Source: Thiohalobacter sp.
Lineage (GTDB): Bacteria; Pseudomonadota; Gammaproteobacteria; DSM-19610
Assembly: GCA_026984515.1 (NCBI GenBank)
Contig: JALSRZ010000156.1
Location: 1-37,752, forward strand
Direction: 5' to 3'
Length of the DNA stretch: 37,752 nucleotides
Part shown: piece after piece, positions 1 to 7,281 of the stretch
How the letters are laid out: every line of letters begins with the position of its first letter
Numbering within the stretch: the stretch's first letter is position 1
The notes under the pieces: model-generated
Told to the model about the DNA's origin: nothing
Databases searched by the model: none
What the model saw: only the letters and a program-made list of their open reading frames with translations
Translations under genes and position numbers: made by a program

Positions 1-39
1 GAACCAGTGGTCGCACCGGTGCCGGAAGCCGCCGAATAA
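1..39 (+). CDS. C-terminal end of an upstream gene (partial)
   Basis: Only the last twelve codons and a TAA stop are inside the window. The encoded tail is rich in Pro, Ala, Val and Glu. Because gspL, gspM and gspN follow on the same strand, this could be the end of gspK, the usual gene before gspL. The tail itself carries no diagnostic motif, so the identity is an inference from gene order only. Confidence 0.4.
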   Translation, partial: EPVVAPVPEAAE

Positions 40-107
40 AGGTTGCGAACGTGGTACGATAAGAACCGGGCGTCCCTGATAAAGGAAAGTCTGATCAATT
101 TGTTACC

Positions 108-176
108 CGTCATTCCGGCGCATGCCGGCATCCAGTACGCAGACTGTTCTGGATGCCGGCATGCGCCGGAATGACG
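108..176. repeat. REP-like perfect inverted repeat, 28-bp arms
   Basis: Positions 108-135 and 149-176 are exact reverse complements (28 of 28), separated by a 13-nt loop. The arm begins with the CGTCATTCCGG motif common in dispersed gammaproteobacterial palindromes. A diverged relative lies at 7168-7238. It sits in the 186-nt gap between the upstream gene and gspL, where T2SS genes are usually tightly packed, so it may have inserted there and could reduce readthrough or protect mRNA ends. Confidence 0.85.
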
Positions 177-225
177 AAGAAATCAGGGTTTCCCCGGGAC
201 GAATTCAAATTCTGGATAAACAGGC

Positions 226-1428
226 ATGGCTGAAACGCTACTGATCCGACTGGCGCCCGCGGCGCAGGGTTTCCGGGACTGGCTGCTGATCGACGAGCAG
301 GGCCGGGGCCGGGGGGCCGTGCAAATCGGTGCGCCGGATGCCGGCGTCATCAACAGCATCCGCCGCGTCGTGGTGCTGGTTCCCGGCAGCGAGGTGCTGC
401 TGCTGGAGGTGCAGGTGCCGGGCCGGAACCGGCAGCGGGTGTTGCGCGCAGCGCCCTACGTGCTGGAAGAGCAGCTGGCCGAGGATGTCGAACAGCTGCA
501 TTTTGCCCTGGGTGCGGCCGGCGGCGACAGCCGTTACCCGGTGGCCGTGGTCGAACGCAAACGAATGGATGACTGGCAGGCCCTGTTGCAGGAGCAGGGC
601 ATCAGCGCCACGCAGCTGGTCCCTGAAACACTGGCGGTGCCGACGGACGGTGGCTGGAGCCTGCTGGTGGACGGCTCGACCGTACTGGTGCGCAGTGGCG
701 AGTACAGCGGTTTCGCGGCGGACGGCGAAAACCTTGCAGAACTTTTTGCCCTGCTGCGGGTAAAGGAACAGGCGCCGGAATCGGCCCGGGTATACGGTTC
801 CCTGGTACTCGACCTGGAGGGCGTGGACCTCGACCTGGTGGAAGACCCGGCGCAGCCACTGGAACTGCTGGCGCGGGGGTATGTGCAGGGACCGGTCATT
901 GATCTGCTGCAGGGTGCCTACAGCCGGCGCGAGGAGTGGGGACGCCTGCTGCGGCCCTGGAAAGCCAGCGCAGCCCTGTTGCTGGCCGGTCTCATCCTGG
1001 CCGGGGTGTCGACGGGGGTGAACTACCAGCGGCTCACGGGGCAGAAAGAACAGCTCACCGCCGACATCAAGGCACTCTACCGGCAGACGTTTCCCAATGC
1101 GCGGCGTATCGTCAATCCACGCGCCCAGATGGAGCAGCAGCTGAAAAAGCTGCAGCGCAAGAGCGGGGTCGGCAGCACGGATTTCCTGGCCATGCTGGCG
1201 GAAACCGCCAACGTGATTCGTGCCAGTAAAGGGATCACCGTGCGCGGTGCCAGCTACCGCGATGGCCGCCTGGACCTCGACCTGCTGGCCGACAATCTGC
1301 AGGTACTCGACAAGCTCAAGCAGGACCTGATCAGCGGCGGACAGCTGAATGCCGAAATCCAGTCGGCAGCGACGGAAAAGAACCAGAAGGTCAAAAGCCG
1401 CATGCGGGTACAGGGGAAAACCTCATGA
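226..1428 (+). CDS. gspL: type II secretion system protein GspL
   Basis: This 400-residue protein has the GspL layout. An actin-like cytoplasmic domain covers about residues 1-240. The conserved VIDLLQGAYSRR element sits just before a single membrane helix at about 246-263, and a periplasmic ferredoxin-like domain follows. In the T2SS, GspL links the cytoplasmic ATPase GspE to the inner-membrane platform and pairs with GspM. The ATG at 226 has only a weak ribosome site, but the N-terminus matches the family. The stop overlaps the gspM start in an ATGA, which implies translational coupling. Length is normal for the family. Confidence 0.93.
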   Translation: MAETLLIRLAPAAQGFRDWLLIDEQGRGRGAVQIGAPDAGVINSIRRVVVLVPGSEVLLLEVQVPGRNRQRVLRAAPYVLEEQLAEDVEQLHFALGAAGGDSRYPVAVVERKRMDDWQALLQEQGISATQLVPETLAVPTDGGWSLLVDGSTVLVRSGEYSGFAADGENLAELFALLRVKEQAPESARVYGSLVLDLEGVDLDLVEDPAQPLELLARGYVQGPVIDLLQGAYSRREEWGRLLRPWKASAALLLAGLILAGVSTGVNYQRLTGQKEQLTADIKALYRQTFPNARRIVNPRAQMEQQLKKLQRKSGVGSTDFLAMLAETANVIRASKGITVRGASYRDGRLDLDLLADNLQVLDKLKQDLISGGQLNAEIQSAATEKNQKVKSRMRVQGKTS

Positions 1429-1913
1429 AGGAGTGGTTCGCCGGACTGGAACCGAGAGAACGCCGCCTGGTGACGGGCGGTGCCATCGTACTGCTGTTGC
1501 TGTTGCTGTACGTACTGGTCTGGGAGCCGGTGGTCGGCGCCTACCGCGACCTGAAGGCAGACGTGGCCGAACAGCGGCAGACGCTGGCGTGGATGCAGCA
1601 GGCGGCTGCGCAGATCAGGACATTGCGTGGCAGCGGGGCCGGGACTGCACGCGGCCTGGGTGGTCGTTCCCTGCTGTCAGTGGTGGATCAGTCGGCGCGC
1701 CAGGACGGCCTGGGCAACTACATCAAGCGCATCGAGCCGGACGGCAGCAAGGGGGTCAAGGTGTGGCTGGAAGGGGTGGCCTTTGACCCGATGATCCTGT
1801 GGCTGGGCCGGCTGACCCGTAGCTACCAGGTGGAAACCACGCTTATTACCATCGAACCCCAGGGGGGAGGACGCGTCAATGCCCGCCTCACACTGCTGGA
1901 ACCCGCTGCATGA
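1425..1913 (+). CDS. gspM: type II secretion system protein GspM
   Basis: This 162-residue bitopic protein has a short cytoplasmic N-terminus ending in the family-typical LEPRERRLV, one Leu-rich membrane helix at about residues 18-37, a short coiled-coil stretch and a small periplasmic domain. GspM partners GspL in the inner-membrane assembly platform of the T2SS. Both ends overlap neighbours by four bases (gspL before, gspN after), so L-M-N form one translationally coupled unit. Confidence 0.92.
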   Translation: MKEWFAGLEPRERRLVTGGAIVLLLLLLYVLVWEPVVGAYRDLKADVAEQRQTLAWMQQAAAQIRTLRGSGAGTARGLGGRSLLSVVDQSARQDGLGNYIKRIEPDGSKGVKVWLEGVAFDPMILWLGRLTRSYQVETTLITIEPQGGGRVNARLTLLEPAA

Positions 1914-2650
1914 GGCCGCTCTGGCAGGGTTTATCGCTGGGCGTGGTGGCGTACCTGTTTTTTATGCTGGCCACGGCGCCGGCTGCGAAGATCCTGTCAC
2001 TGGTGCAGCCCGAGGGGCTGCGCGCCACAGCCGTAGCGGGCAGCCTCTGGTCCGGGCAGGCAGCGCAGCTTGCACTGCCGCCGCTGCAGCTGAACGATGT
2101 GCACTGGCAGATCCGCCCCCTGCTGCTGTTTGCCGGCCGGCTGAGTTTCGTCGTCAGGGGGCAGCTGCAGGGGCAGCGCATCAAGGCACATGCCGGTGTC
2201 AGTCTGCTGGGAAATCCACAGCTCTCCGACGTACGTGGCCGGGTGACGGCGCAGGACCTGATGAACCTGCTGGGGCTGCGCCAGGTGCAGCCGGGCGGCA
2301 TGCTCAGCTTCGTCATCGCGGAGGTTGCCTGGCCGGAAGCCGGCTACCCCGCGCTGGAGGGAACGGTATACTGGTGGCCCGCGCGTATCAATGCGCCGTA
2401 TAGCCTGGATCTCGGCAAGATGCAGCTGGATACCCGCATCGAGGACGGGGTTACCCGCGGTACACTGAACAACGAGGGCGGTGCCCTGTCGGTGCAGGCG
2501 GAGGTGGAGATGCACAGCGACGGCGCCTACCGCTTTGATGCTAACCTGCAGCAGAAGGGCGACGTTCCGCAGGCGGTGAGCCGGTTCCTGTCGACCTTTG
2601 CGGAATTCAGGGATGGCACCTACCGGCTGGAGTGGTCGGATACCCTTTAA
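1910..2650 (+). CDS. gspN: type II secretion system protein GspN
   Basis: This 246-residue protein has one N-terminal membrane helix (about residues 8-26) followed by a beta-rich periplasmic domain. Its position directly after gspM and its length match GspN, an accessory T2SS component found in a subset of systems. The ATG overlaps the gspM stop. The beta-rich body resembles the AsmA-like fold reported for this family, but no catalytic motif is expected or seen. It is the last recognisable gsp gene here. Confidence 0.88.
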   Translation: MRPLWQGLSLGVVAYLFFMLATAPAAKILSLVQPEGLRATAVAGSLWSGQAAQLALPPLQLNDVHWQIRPLLLFAGRLSFVVRGQLQGQRIKAHAGVSLLGNPQLSDVRGRVTAQDLMNLLGLRQVQPGGMLSFVIAEVAWPEAGYPALEGTVYWWPARINAPYSLDLGKMQLDTRIEDGVTRGTLNNEGGALSVQAEVEMHSDGAYRFDANLQQKGDVPQAVSRFLSTFAEFRDGTYRLEWSDTL

Positions 2651-2679
2651 AGGGCCATGCCAGCGGAGCGACTGTTTTT

Positions 2680-4203
2680 ATGACGTTGTTGCTGACTACA
2701 CCGGAACAGCATAGCTTCCAGGATCCCACGCTCGAACTCGACGAGAAGCGCCTGAAAAAATGGCTGGCGAGCCTACCGGTACTGGACGTCGGCGATTCGC
2801 TGCGCAAGGTGCTGGATGCCCTGGAACCACTCAACGAACAGCAGCTCGATGTCGACCGGCGCCTGCGCCTGATGGGCCTGTACCAGGCGACCGTAAAGCG
2901 CCTGTATGATGCCGCCGAGCCGCTGCGCCTGCGCCAGCAGCCGCTGTCACAGCTACAGCGCCAGCATACCGTGGACCAGGTCGAACGCCTGTGCCTGGCA
3001 ACGGCCAACGGCTTCAAGATCGCCATCAAGGAAATCCACGCAGGCGCTGCGGGCACACTGGACAGCGCACGCTTTGGACAGGTGTTGCGCCGGGCGGTGC
3101 AGCAACTGGCGGCTGCCCTGCTGCACAGTTACCGCTACTACCGGCCGGAACCCCCCTTTGTATTTCTCGAACTCAACCAGTTGTACCGGCTGGCGCGTCA
3201 TCATGGCGTGCAGGAACAGGCCGGGGCGGCACAGGACGGCAAGACCAGCAGCAGCCTGGCCGATATCTACCAGGCTACCTGCCTGTTGTCGCTTACCGAC
3301 CCCTTCAGCGCGGCCGAAGGCCGGGTGGACCACCGTTTCCGCAGCCTGCTGCACTACGTTCCGGGCACCCGGATCATTCCCGGCAACAGCTGGCAGGGCA
3401 CGCCGGAGGGGCTGTACTTTATCGATCTGCAAAGCGACAGCCGCCCGCGCCACTGCGTTTTCCTGCAGTCACCGGTCAGCGGTGACGATCCGCATATCCT
3501 GGATGCGCGCGTACCGCTGCAGCGCATGCACAAAACGCTGGCGGCCCTGCCCGCGGACCGGCGCGGCAAGCGGGTCGAGACCGGTCTTCTCCGCACCCTG
3601 TTGCCGGAGGTTACGCCACGCGAGCGGCGGCGCAGTGTCCGTCGCCCCGCCGGGCGCTGGATAGAAGTGGTAACGGGCCTGGAGGTCATTTGCGACTACC
3701 TGGCCCGTTACCAGCGTAACGCGGCGACGAGCGGAGCCATGCAGGCGGACACTGTCCGCTGGCGCATCCGGGACGCCAGCGAGCAGGGCTATCGCCTGGC
3801 CTGGGGTGAAAGTGCGGCCAGCCTGTTACAGGTGGGTGACCTGGTGTGTGTGGTCGCGGACAGTGAGGAAGAAAAATGCTCCTTCCAGTTGCTGGTGATC
3901 CGCTGGGTGTGTGACGAACGCGATCAGGGTACCGGGGTGGGGGTGGAAAAACTGGCCGGTGTGCCGAGCCCGATGCGGCTCGAAGTCGTGGATGAGTCCG
4001 GTGGGGGAACCCGCCAGGCCTTGTTTCTGCCTTCCGCCGGCGACTTTGCAGCGCGCGTGGTGGCGCCCAGGAAAATCTACAAAAAAAATCGTTCCCTGCG
4101 GCTGCATGTCGGAGACCGGCAGGTGCCGGTGCGTTGTACGGTCCGGGTTGAACGGGGACCCGGTTTTGATTGTTTTGAATTCACCTCGGCGCACTCAACG
4201 TGA
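2680..4203 (+). CDS. PilZ-like hypothetical protein
   Basis: This soluble protein of about 507 residues has no signal peptide or membrane helix. The N-terminal two thirds are helical. The last ~170 residues include an Arg-rich RERRRSVRR stretch, a GLEVICDYL-type segment, a W-R-I-R-D-A-S strand and a VIRWVCDE strand ending in GVGVEKLAG. That pattern recalls PilZ-related domains of large gammaproteobacterial hypothetical proteins, so c-di-GMP binding is possible. A clean RxxxR...DxSxxG motif is not obvious, so this is tentative. The ATG at 2680 is preferred over an in-frame ATG at 2632 inside gspN, because it lies outside gspN and a GGAG precedes it. It may be co-transcribed with gspLMN. Confidence 0.6.
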   Translation: MTLLLTTPEQHSFQDPTLELDEKRLKKWLASLPVLDVGDSLRKVLDALEPLNEQQLDVDRRLRLMGLYQATVKRLYDAAEPLRLRQQPLSQLQRQHTVDQVERLCLATANGFKIAIKEIHAGAAGTLDSARFGQVLRRAVQQLAAALLHSYRYYRPEPPFVFLELNQLYRLARHHGVQEQAGAAQDGKTSSSLADIYQATCLLSLTDPFSAAEGRVDHRFRSLLHYVPGTRIIPGNSWQGTPEGLYFIDLQSDSRPRHCVFLQSPVSGDDPHILDARVPLQRMHKTLAALPADRRGKRVETGLLRTLLPEVTPRERRRSVRRPAGRWIEVVTGLEVICDYLARYQRNAATSGAMQADTVRWRIRDASEQGYRLAWGESAASLLQVGDLVCVVADSEEEKCSFQLLVIRWVCDERDQGTGVGVEKLAGVPSPMRLEVVDESGGGTRQALFLPSAGDFAARVVAPRKIYKKNRSLRLHVGDRQVPVRCTVRVERGPGFDCFEFTSAHST

Positions 4204-4528
4204 CTGAAACATAGGCGGCAGGTGTGTATTGAGCCAGGTCGGGCATCCTGGACATGGAACCGGTATCACCCGGTCAGGACACGCAGAACCTGCCATCCCT
4301 GGCTGCTCGACTGCCGCATCCCTGCGGCAGACGGTCTTGACCGGGTGATACCGGTTCCATGTCCTCACCTGCAGGCGCGCTGCAAAGTAACGGGAATACG
4401 CTCGGCAGCTGCATCGCTGCGCCTGGCGGCCCCGAACAGGCAAACATCTGTCAAAGGGACTGTGCTCCATATGGCAAGTGCTGACAGGCCCTGATATTCT
4501 TGCGCCCGGATACATGGAGCGAGCGCCA
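4204..4528. other. gene-free stretch with nested inverted repeat
   Basis: I see no convincing gene between the PilZ-like gene and the YkgJ-like gene. The stretch is dominated by the large nested palindrome at 4250-4364. The right side (about 4380-4515) holds no clear promoter that I can defend, only a GGAG ribosome site for the downstream ATG at 4529. Confidence 0.6.
4250..4364. repeat. nested inverted repeat: 27-bp arms with inner hairpin
   Basis: Positions 4250-4276 and 4338-4364 are perfect reverse complements (27 of 27) separated by 61 nt. Inside that loop, 4311-4318 and 4323-4330 form an 8-bp stem with a 4-nt loop. The whole 115-bp element could fold as a long two-part structure in DNA or RNA. 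No T-run follows either side, so it is not a standard terminator. It may be a small non-autonomous mobile element or a structured RNA. Arm sequence is unrelated to the REP palindromes elsewhere in the window. Confidence 0.8.
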
Positions 4529-4936
4529 ATGAGTGCCAGAAAGATGATTCCAGTCGAGGCGATGACGCCCGAAACCAAGTGTGATTACTGCACCAACTCC
4601 CGCTGTTGTACCTACATCAGCCAGGAGATCGACACACCGGTTTCCAAGGTGGATTTCGATTTCCTGCTGTGGCAGGTATCCCACCGGGATATCAAGGTCT
4701 ACAAGGACGAGGGCAGCTGGTACCTGATGGCAGACAACCCCTGTAACCATATCCAGCCGGACGGACGCTGCGGGATCTATGAAGACCGGCCGCAGATCTG
4801 CAGGGACTACAGCAATGATTACTGCGAGTTCGATGAACCAGCGGAAAACGGTTTTGAACTGTATTTCGACGGCTACGAATCGTTGCTGGCGTATTGTAAA
4901 AAACGCTTCAAGCGCTGGGGGCAGCGGCCTTATTGA
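4529..4936 (+). CDS. YkgJ-family cysteine-cluster protein
   Basis: This protein of about 135 residues contains the YkgJ-type (zinc/iron-chelating) cysteine pattern. A C-x2-C-x4-CC cluster lies near the N-terminus (CDYCTNSRCC), followed by NPC, DGRCGIYEDRPQICRDY and a further Cys. Members are annotated as putative metal-binding proteins; the biochemical role is not established. The ATG at 4529 is chosen because GGAG sits nine bases upstream. In-frame ATGs at 4478 and 4514 are less well placed. It converges on the nucleotidase gene, with a shared hairpin between them. Confidence 0.82.
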   Translation: MSARKMIPVEAMTPETKCDYCTNSRCCTYISQEIDTPVSKVDFDFLLWQVSHRDIKVYKDEGSWYLMADNPCNHIQPDGRCGIYEDRPQICRDYSNDYCEFDEPAENGFELYFDGYESLLAYCKKRFKRWGQRPY

Positions 4937-4983
4937 CCTGCATTTCTCCCCGTCTCGCCACGGAACCGGCTGGGAAATGCAGG
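4937..4983. terminator. possible bidirectional hairpin between convergent genes
   Basis: Positions 4937-4946 and 4974-4983 are perfect 10-bp reverse complements with a 27-nt loop, lying between the stops of the convergent YkgJ-like and nucleotidase genes. There is no strong T-run, so termination is plausible from position but not certain. Confidence 0.4.
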
Positions 4984-4993
4984 TAAGGATTCT

Positions 4994-5677
4994 TTACGCC
5001 AGGCCGTCGAGCAACTCGTCGAAACTTTCTATGGCGATGAATTCCTCCGTCTGTTTCGGCGGCGCCTGGCTGTCGGGCAGGCGCACGGCGCGCAGGTGGC
5101 GGATGCCGTAGTCGTGCGCAGCGCGCAGCACCGGCAGGCTGTCATCGACAAACAGTGTGCGCTGCGGGTCGAAAGGGTCTTCGGCCGCCAGGCGGGGCCA
5201 GAACTGCGGGTCTTCCTTGGGTACCCGGAAGGCGTGGGCGCAGATCAGGTGGTCGAAGTGTTCGGCCAGCCCGGTGCTGGTCATTTTCAGTTCGATCACC
5301 TTGTGATGCGCATTGGTCAGCAGCGCCACGCGCTTGCCCGTCGCGCGCAGCGCCTGCAGAAATTCGGTCACCTGCGGGTGGACCCGGATCAGGTGTTCCA
5401 GTTCACGTTTCAGCGCGCTGATGTCCAGGTCCAGCTCCCGGCTCCAGAAGTCGACGCAGTACCAGTCGATGCTGCCCTCCAGGGCGCGGAAGCGTGGAAA
5501 CAGTCGCTGCTTCGCTTCCTGCACGGATAGCTGGTGTTTCTCGGCATAACGCAGCGGTACGTGTTCCAGCCAGAAATGGTTGTCGAAGTGCAGGTCCAGC
5601 AGCGTGCCGTCCATGTCCAGGAATACGGTGTCGATCTCGTCCCAGGGGGGTGCTGCAGAGTCGATATTGCGGTTCAT
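4994..5677 (-). CDS. yrfG: HAD-family GMP/IMP nucleotidase (YrfG-like)
   Basis: This protein of about 227 residues is a haloacid dehalogenase-fold phosphatase. Motif I is FLDMDGTLLDL (nucleophile Asp), motif II is LLTNA, the motif III Lys is in the VPKED segment and motif IV is LFVDDS. The DLHFDNHFWLEHVP and IDWYCVDFWSRELDLDI segments match E. coli YrfG closely, an enzyme known to dephosphorylate GMP and IMP. The ATG at 5677 is chosen because it places the HAD motif at the family-normal distance. A GTG at 5713 would add 12 unconserved residues. It converges on the YkgJ-like gene. Confidence 0.88.
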   Translation of the reverse strand: MNRNIDSAAPPWDEIDTVFLDMDGTLLDLHFDNHFWLEHVPLRYAEKHQLSVQEAKQRLFPRFRALEGSIDWYCVDFWSRELDLDISALKRELEHLIRVHPQVTEFLQALRATGKRVALLTNAHHKVIELKMTSTGLAEHFDHLICAHAFRVPKEDPQFWPRLAAEDPFDPQRTLFVDDSLPVLRAAHDYGIRHLRAVRLPDSQAPPKQTEEFIAIESFDELLDGLA

Positions 5678-5741
5678 GCCCGGTATGATGGCCAGCGAAA
5701 ATACGGAAGTCACGGAAAGATTTTAGTAACCTGATTCTCCC

Positions 5742-5849
5742 GTAGGAGCGGGCTTGTCCGCGAACAGGGTCCAACGGAGCCCGAACTGTCCCCCGGGAGA
5801 CGTTCCCTACTTCGTATGTCGCCCTGTTCGCGGGCAAGCCCGTTCCTAC
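5742..5849. repeat. REP-like inverted pair (GTAGGAGCGGGCTTG family)
   Basis: Arms at 5742-5769 and 5822-5849 match in 26 of 28 positions as reverse complements, separated by 52 nt. The GTAGGAGCGGGCTTG head is the classical REP type of pseudomonads and relatives. A single shorter copy lies at 6671-6695, so cysQ is flanked by two members. It occupies most of the gap between the divergent nucleotidase and cysQ genes. Confidence 0.85.
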
Positions 5850-5882
5850 AGCTTATAAACCACAAAGCGGTGAATATTCCTC

Positions 5883-6674
5883 ATGAATCCATGCAGTTAC
5901 CTTGATGATGCGCGTGCGCTGGCGAAACAGGCAGGCGAAAAAATCCTGGACATTTACAACACCGAATTTTCAGTGGAAGAAAAGGACGACAAGTCACCGC
6001 TGACTGCCGCCGACATGGCTTCGCACAACGCGATTGTCGCCGGCCTGAAGGTGCTGACCCCGGATATCCCGGTATTGTCGGAAGAGTCGGCAAAAATCCC
6101 CTTTGAGCAGCGCGCTGGCTGGGATACCTACTGGCTGATCGACCCGCTCGACGGCACTAAAGAGTTCATCAAACGCAACGGGGAGTTCACCGTCAATATC
6201 GCCCTGATTCACCAGGGTGCGCCGGTGCTGGGGGTGGTGTACGTCCCGGTCAGCGGGGTGACCTACGCGGCCTGTGAAGGGCGGGGTGCCATCAAGGAAA
6301 CACCCGGTGAAGGCGAAAAACCGATTCACGTTCGCAAACTGGCAGAAGGCCCGGTGGCGGTAGTGGGCAGTCGTTCGCACCAGGGGGATTCACTGAAAGC
6401 CTTTCTCGCCAAACTGGGCGAGCACGAAATCGTCAGCATGGGCAGTTCGCTGAAGATCTGCCTGGTAGCCGAAGGCGCTGCTGATGTTTACCCGCGCCTG
6501 GGGCTGACCTCGGAGTGGGATACCGCGGCGGCACACTGTGTGGTCGAGCAGGCCGGTGGTTCCCTGACGGACCTGGAGATGAACCGGCTGCGTTATAATA
6601 CTAAGGACTCGCTGCTGAACCCGTTCTTCTTCGTCTTCGGTGACGACAGCCGCAACTGGTCAGACTATCTGTAG
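5883..6674 (+). CDS. cysQ: 3'(2'),5'-bisphosphate nucleotidase CysQ
   Basis: This 263-residue inositol-monophosphatase-fold enzyme removes the 3' phosphate from PAP, the by-product of PAPS-dependent sulfation and sulfate reduction. Metal-binding motifs are all present: LSEES (about residue 66), DPLDGTKEF (about 88-96) and the C-terminal SEWDTAAAH. Length is normal. The TAG stop (6672-6674) lies inside a REP palindrome. PAP inhibits sulfotransferases, so the enzyme is functionally relevant to the many sulfotransferase-like genes at 19-32 kb, although cysQ is also a normal housekeeping gene and is not in their operons. Confidence 0.95.
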   Translation: MNPCSYLDDARALAKQAGEKILDIYNTEFSVEEKDDKSPLTAADMASHNAIVAGLKVLTPDIPVLSEESAKIPFEQRAGWDTYWLIDPLDGTKEFIKRNGEFTVNIALIHQGAPVLGVVYVPVSGVTYAACEGRGAIKETPGEGEKPIHVRKLAEGPVAVVGSRSHQGDSLKAFLAKLGEHEIVSMGSSLKICLVAEGAADVYPRLGLTSEWDTAAAHCVVEQAGGSLTDLEMNRLRYNTKDSLLNPFFFVFGDDSRNWSDYL

Positions 6675-6695
6675 GAGCGGGCTTGCCCGCTCCTG
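6671..6695. repeat. REP hairpin overlapping the cysQ stop
   Basis: An 11-bp stem (6671-6681 with 6685-6695, one G-T wobble) with a 3-nt loop carries the same GTAGGAGCGGGCTTG head as the pair at 5742-5849. The cysQ stop codon lies inside it. It could stabilise the cysQ mRNA 3' end. A second hairpin, 6726-6758, follows and reaches the stop of the convergent VanZ-like gene. Confidence 0.8.
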
Positions 6696-6725
6696 CAGGG
6701 GGACTTCGCGGGTCGGATCAGCGCA

Positions 6726-6758
6726 GCGTAATCCGGCAAAGCTGCCGGAAAGTTACGC
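6726..6758. terminator. hairpin between convergent cysQ and vanZ-like genes
   Basis: GCGTAA at 6726-6731 pairs with TTACGC at 6753-6758, and an inner CCGGCA/TGCCGG stem continues the hairpin. It overlaps the stop codon of the VanZ-like gene (6753-6755). No T-run follows, so a terminator role is only suggested by the convergent position. Confidence 0.4.
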
Positions 6759-7148
6759 CCCGTCCCGGACTACCAGCGCAGTTTTCCATTTCCTGCTCAA
6801 CCAGCACAGCAAGGACACCGCGATGACCGCCCCCAGCGTATCCGCTACCCAGTCCCACGGGTCGGCGTTACGCCCCGGGACGAAGTACTGGTGTACCTCG
6901 TCACTGATGCCATACAGGCTGGCGATCAGGATACTGGCGTTCACCTGGGCGCTGCTGAAGCCATTGACCAGCGGTTTGCGGGCACCAAGCAACAGGAAAC
7001 CCAGCACCGCGTAGGCGAGCATATGAAAAAGCTTGTCCTGGCCCGAAAACAGCTGTGGTGTTTCCAGGGTCGGCTGGTGCGACAGGTAGAACAGCGTCCC
7101 CATCCACAGCAGGGCCAGCAGCAGAGACAGGCGTTGCAAACAGACCAT
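6753..7148 (-). CDS. VanZ-like membrane protein
   Basis: This is a small integral membrane protein (about 131 residues from the ATG at 7148) with four predicted hydrophobic segments. Family hallmarks are DKLFHMLAYAVLGFLL, GISDEVHQYFVPGR and DWVADTLGAVI. VanZ-like proteins are named after a teicoplanin-resistance protein; the usual function is unknown and many lie near polysaccharide genes. It is the last gene of the minus-strand exopolysaccharide run. The open frame extends to 7199, but those codons run into a dispersed palindrome, so I prefer 7148. No good ribosome site is visible; a GTG at about 7160 is an alternative. Confidence 0.8.
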   Translation of the reverse strand: MVCLQRLSLLLALLWMGTLFYLSHQPTLETPQLFSGQDKLFHMLAYAVLGFLLLGARKPLVNGFSSAQVNASILIASLYGISDEVHQYFVPGRNADPWDWVADTLGAVIAVSLLCWLSRKWKTALVVRDGA

Positions 7149-7167
7149 CAATGGCTTCACAGGGACG

Positions 7168-7238
7168 TCATTCCGGCGCGGGCCGAAATCGGAATCCACC
7201 GCTTACGGTGTTGCAGAGACCGGCCTGCGCCGGAATGA
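7168..7238. repeat. dispersed palindrome, relative of the 108-176 element
   Basis: Arms at 7168-7185 and 7221-7238 match in 17 of 18 positions as reverse complements. The TCATTCCGGCGC head is shared with the perfect palindrome at 108-176. It lies in the 133-nt gap between the ATPase gene and the VanZ-like gene and would separate or uncouple them. Confidence 0.8.
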
Positions 7239-7281
7239 GGGAAGACAGGTTCTGCACAGGCATAACTGTACGGCCAGCGGA

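Noticed and set aside
2632-2679. Earlier ATG for the PilZ-like gene inside gspN
   Set aside because: It would overlap gspN by 19 nt without a ribosome site; the ATG at 2680 is better placed.
7149-7199. Longer VanZ-like N-terminus
   Set aside because: Those codons lie partly in a dispersed palindrome and are not part of the membrane domain.
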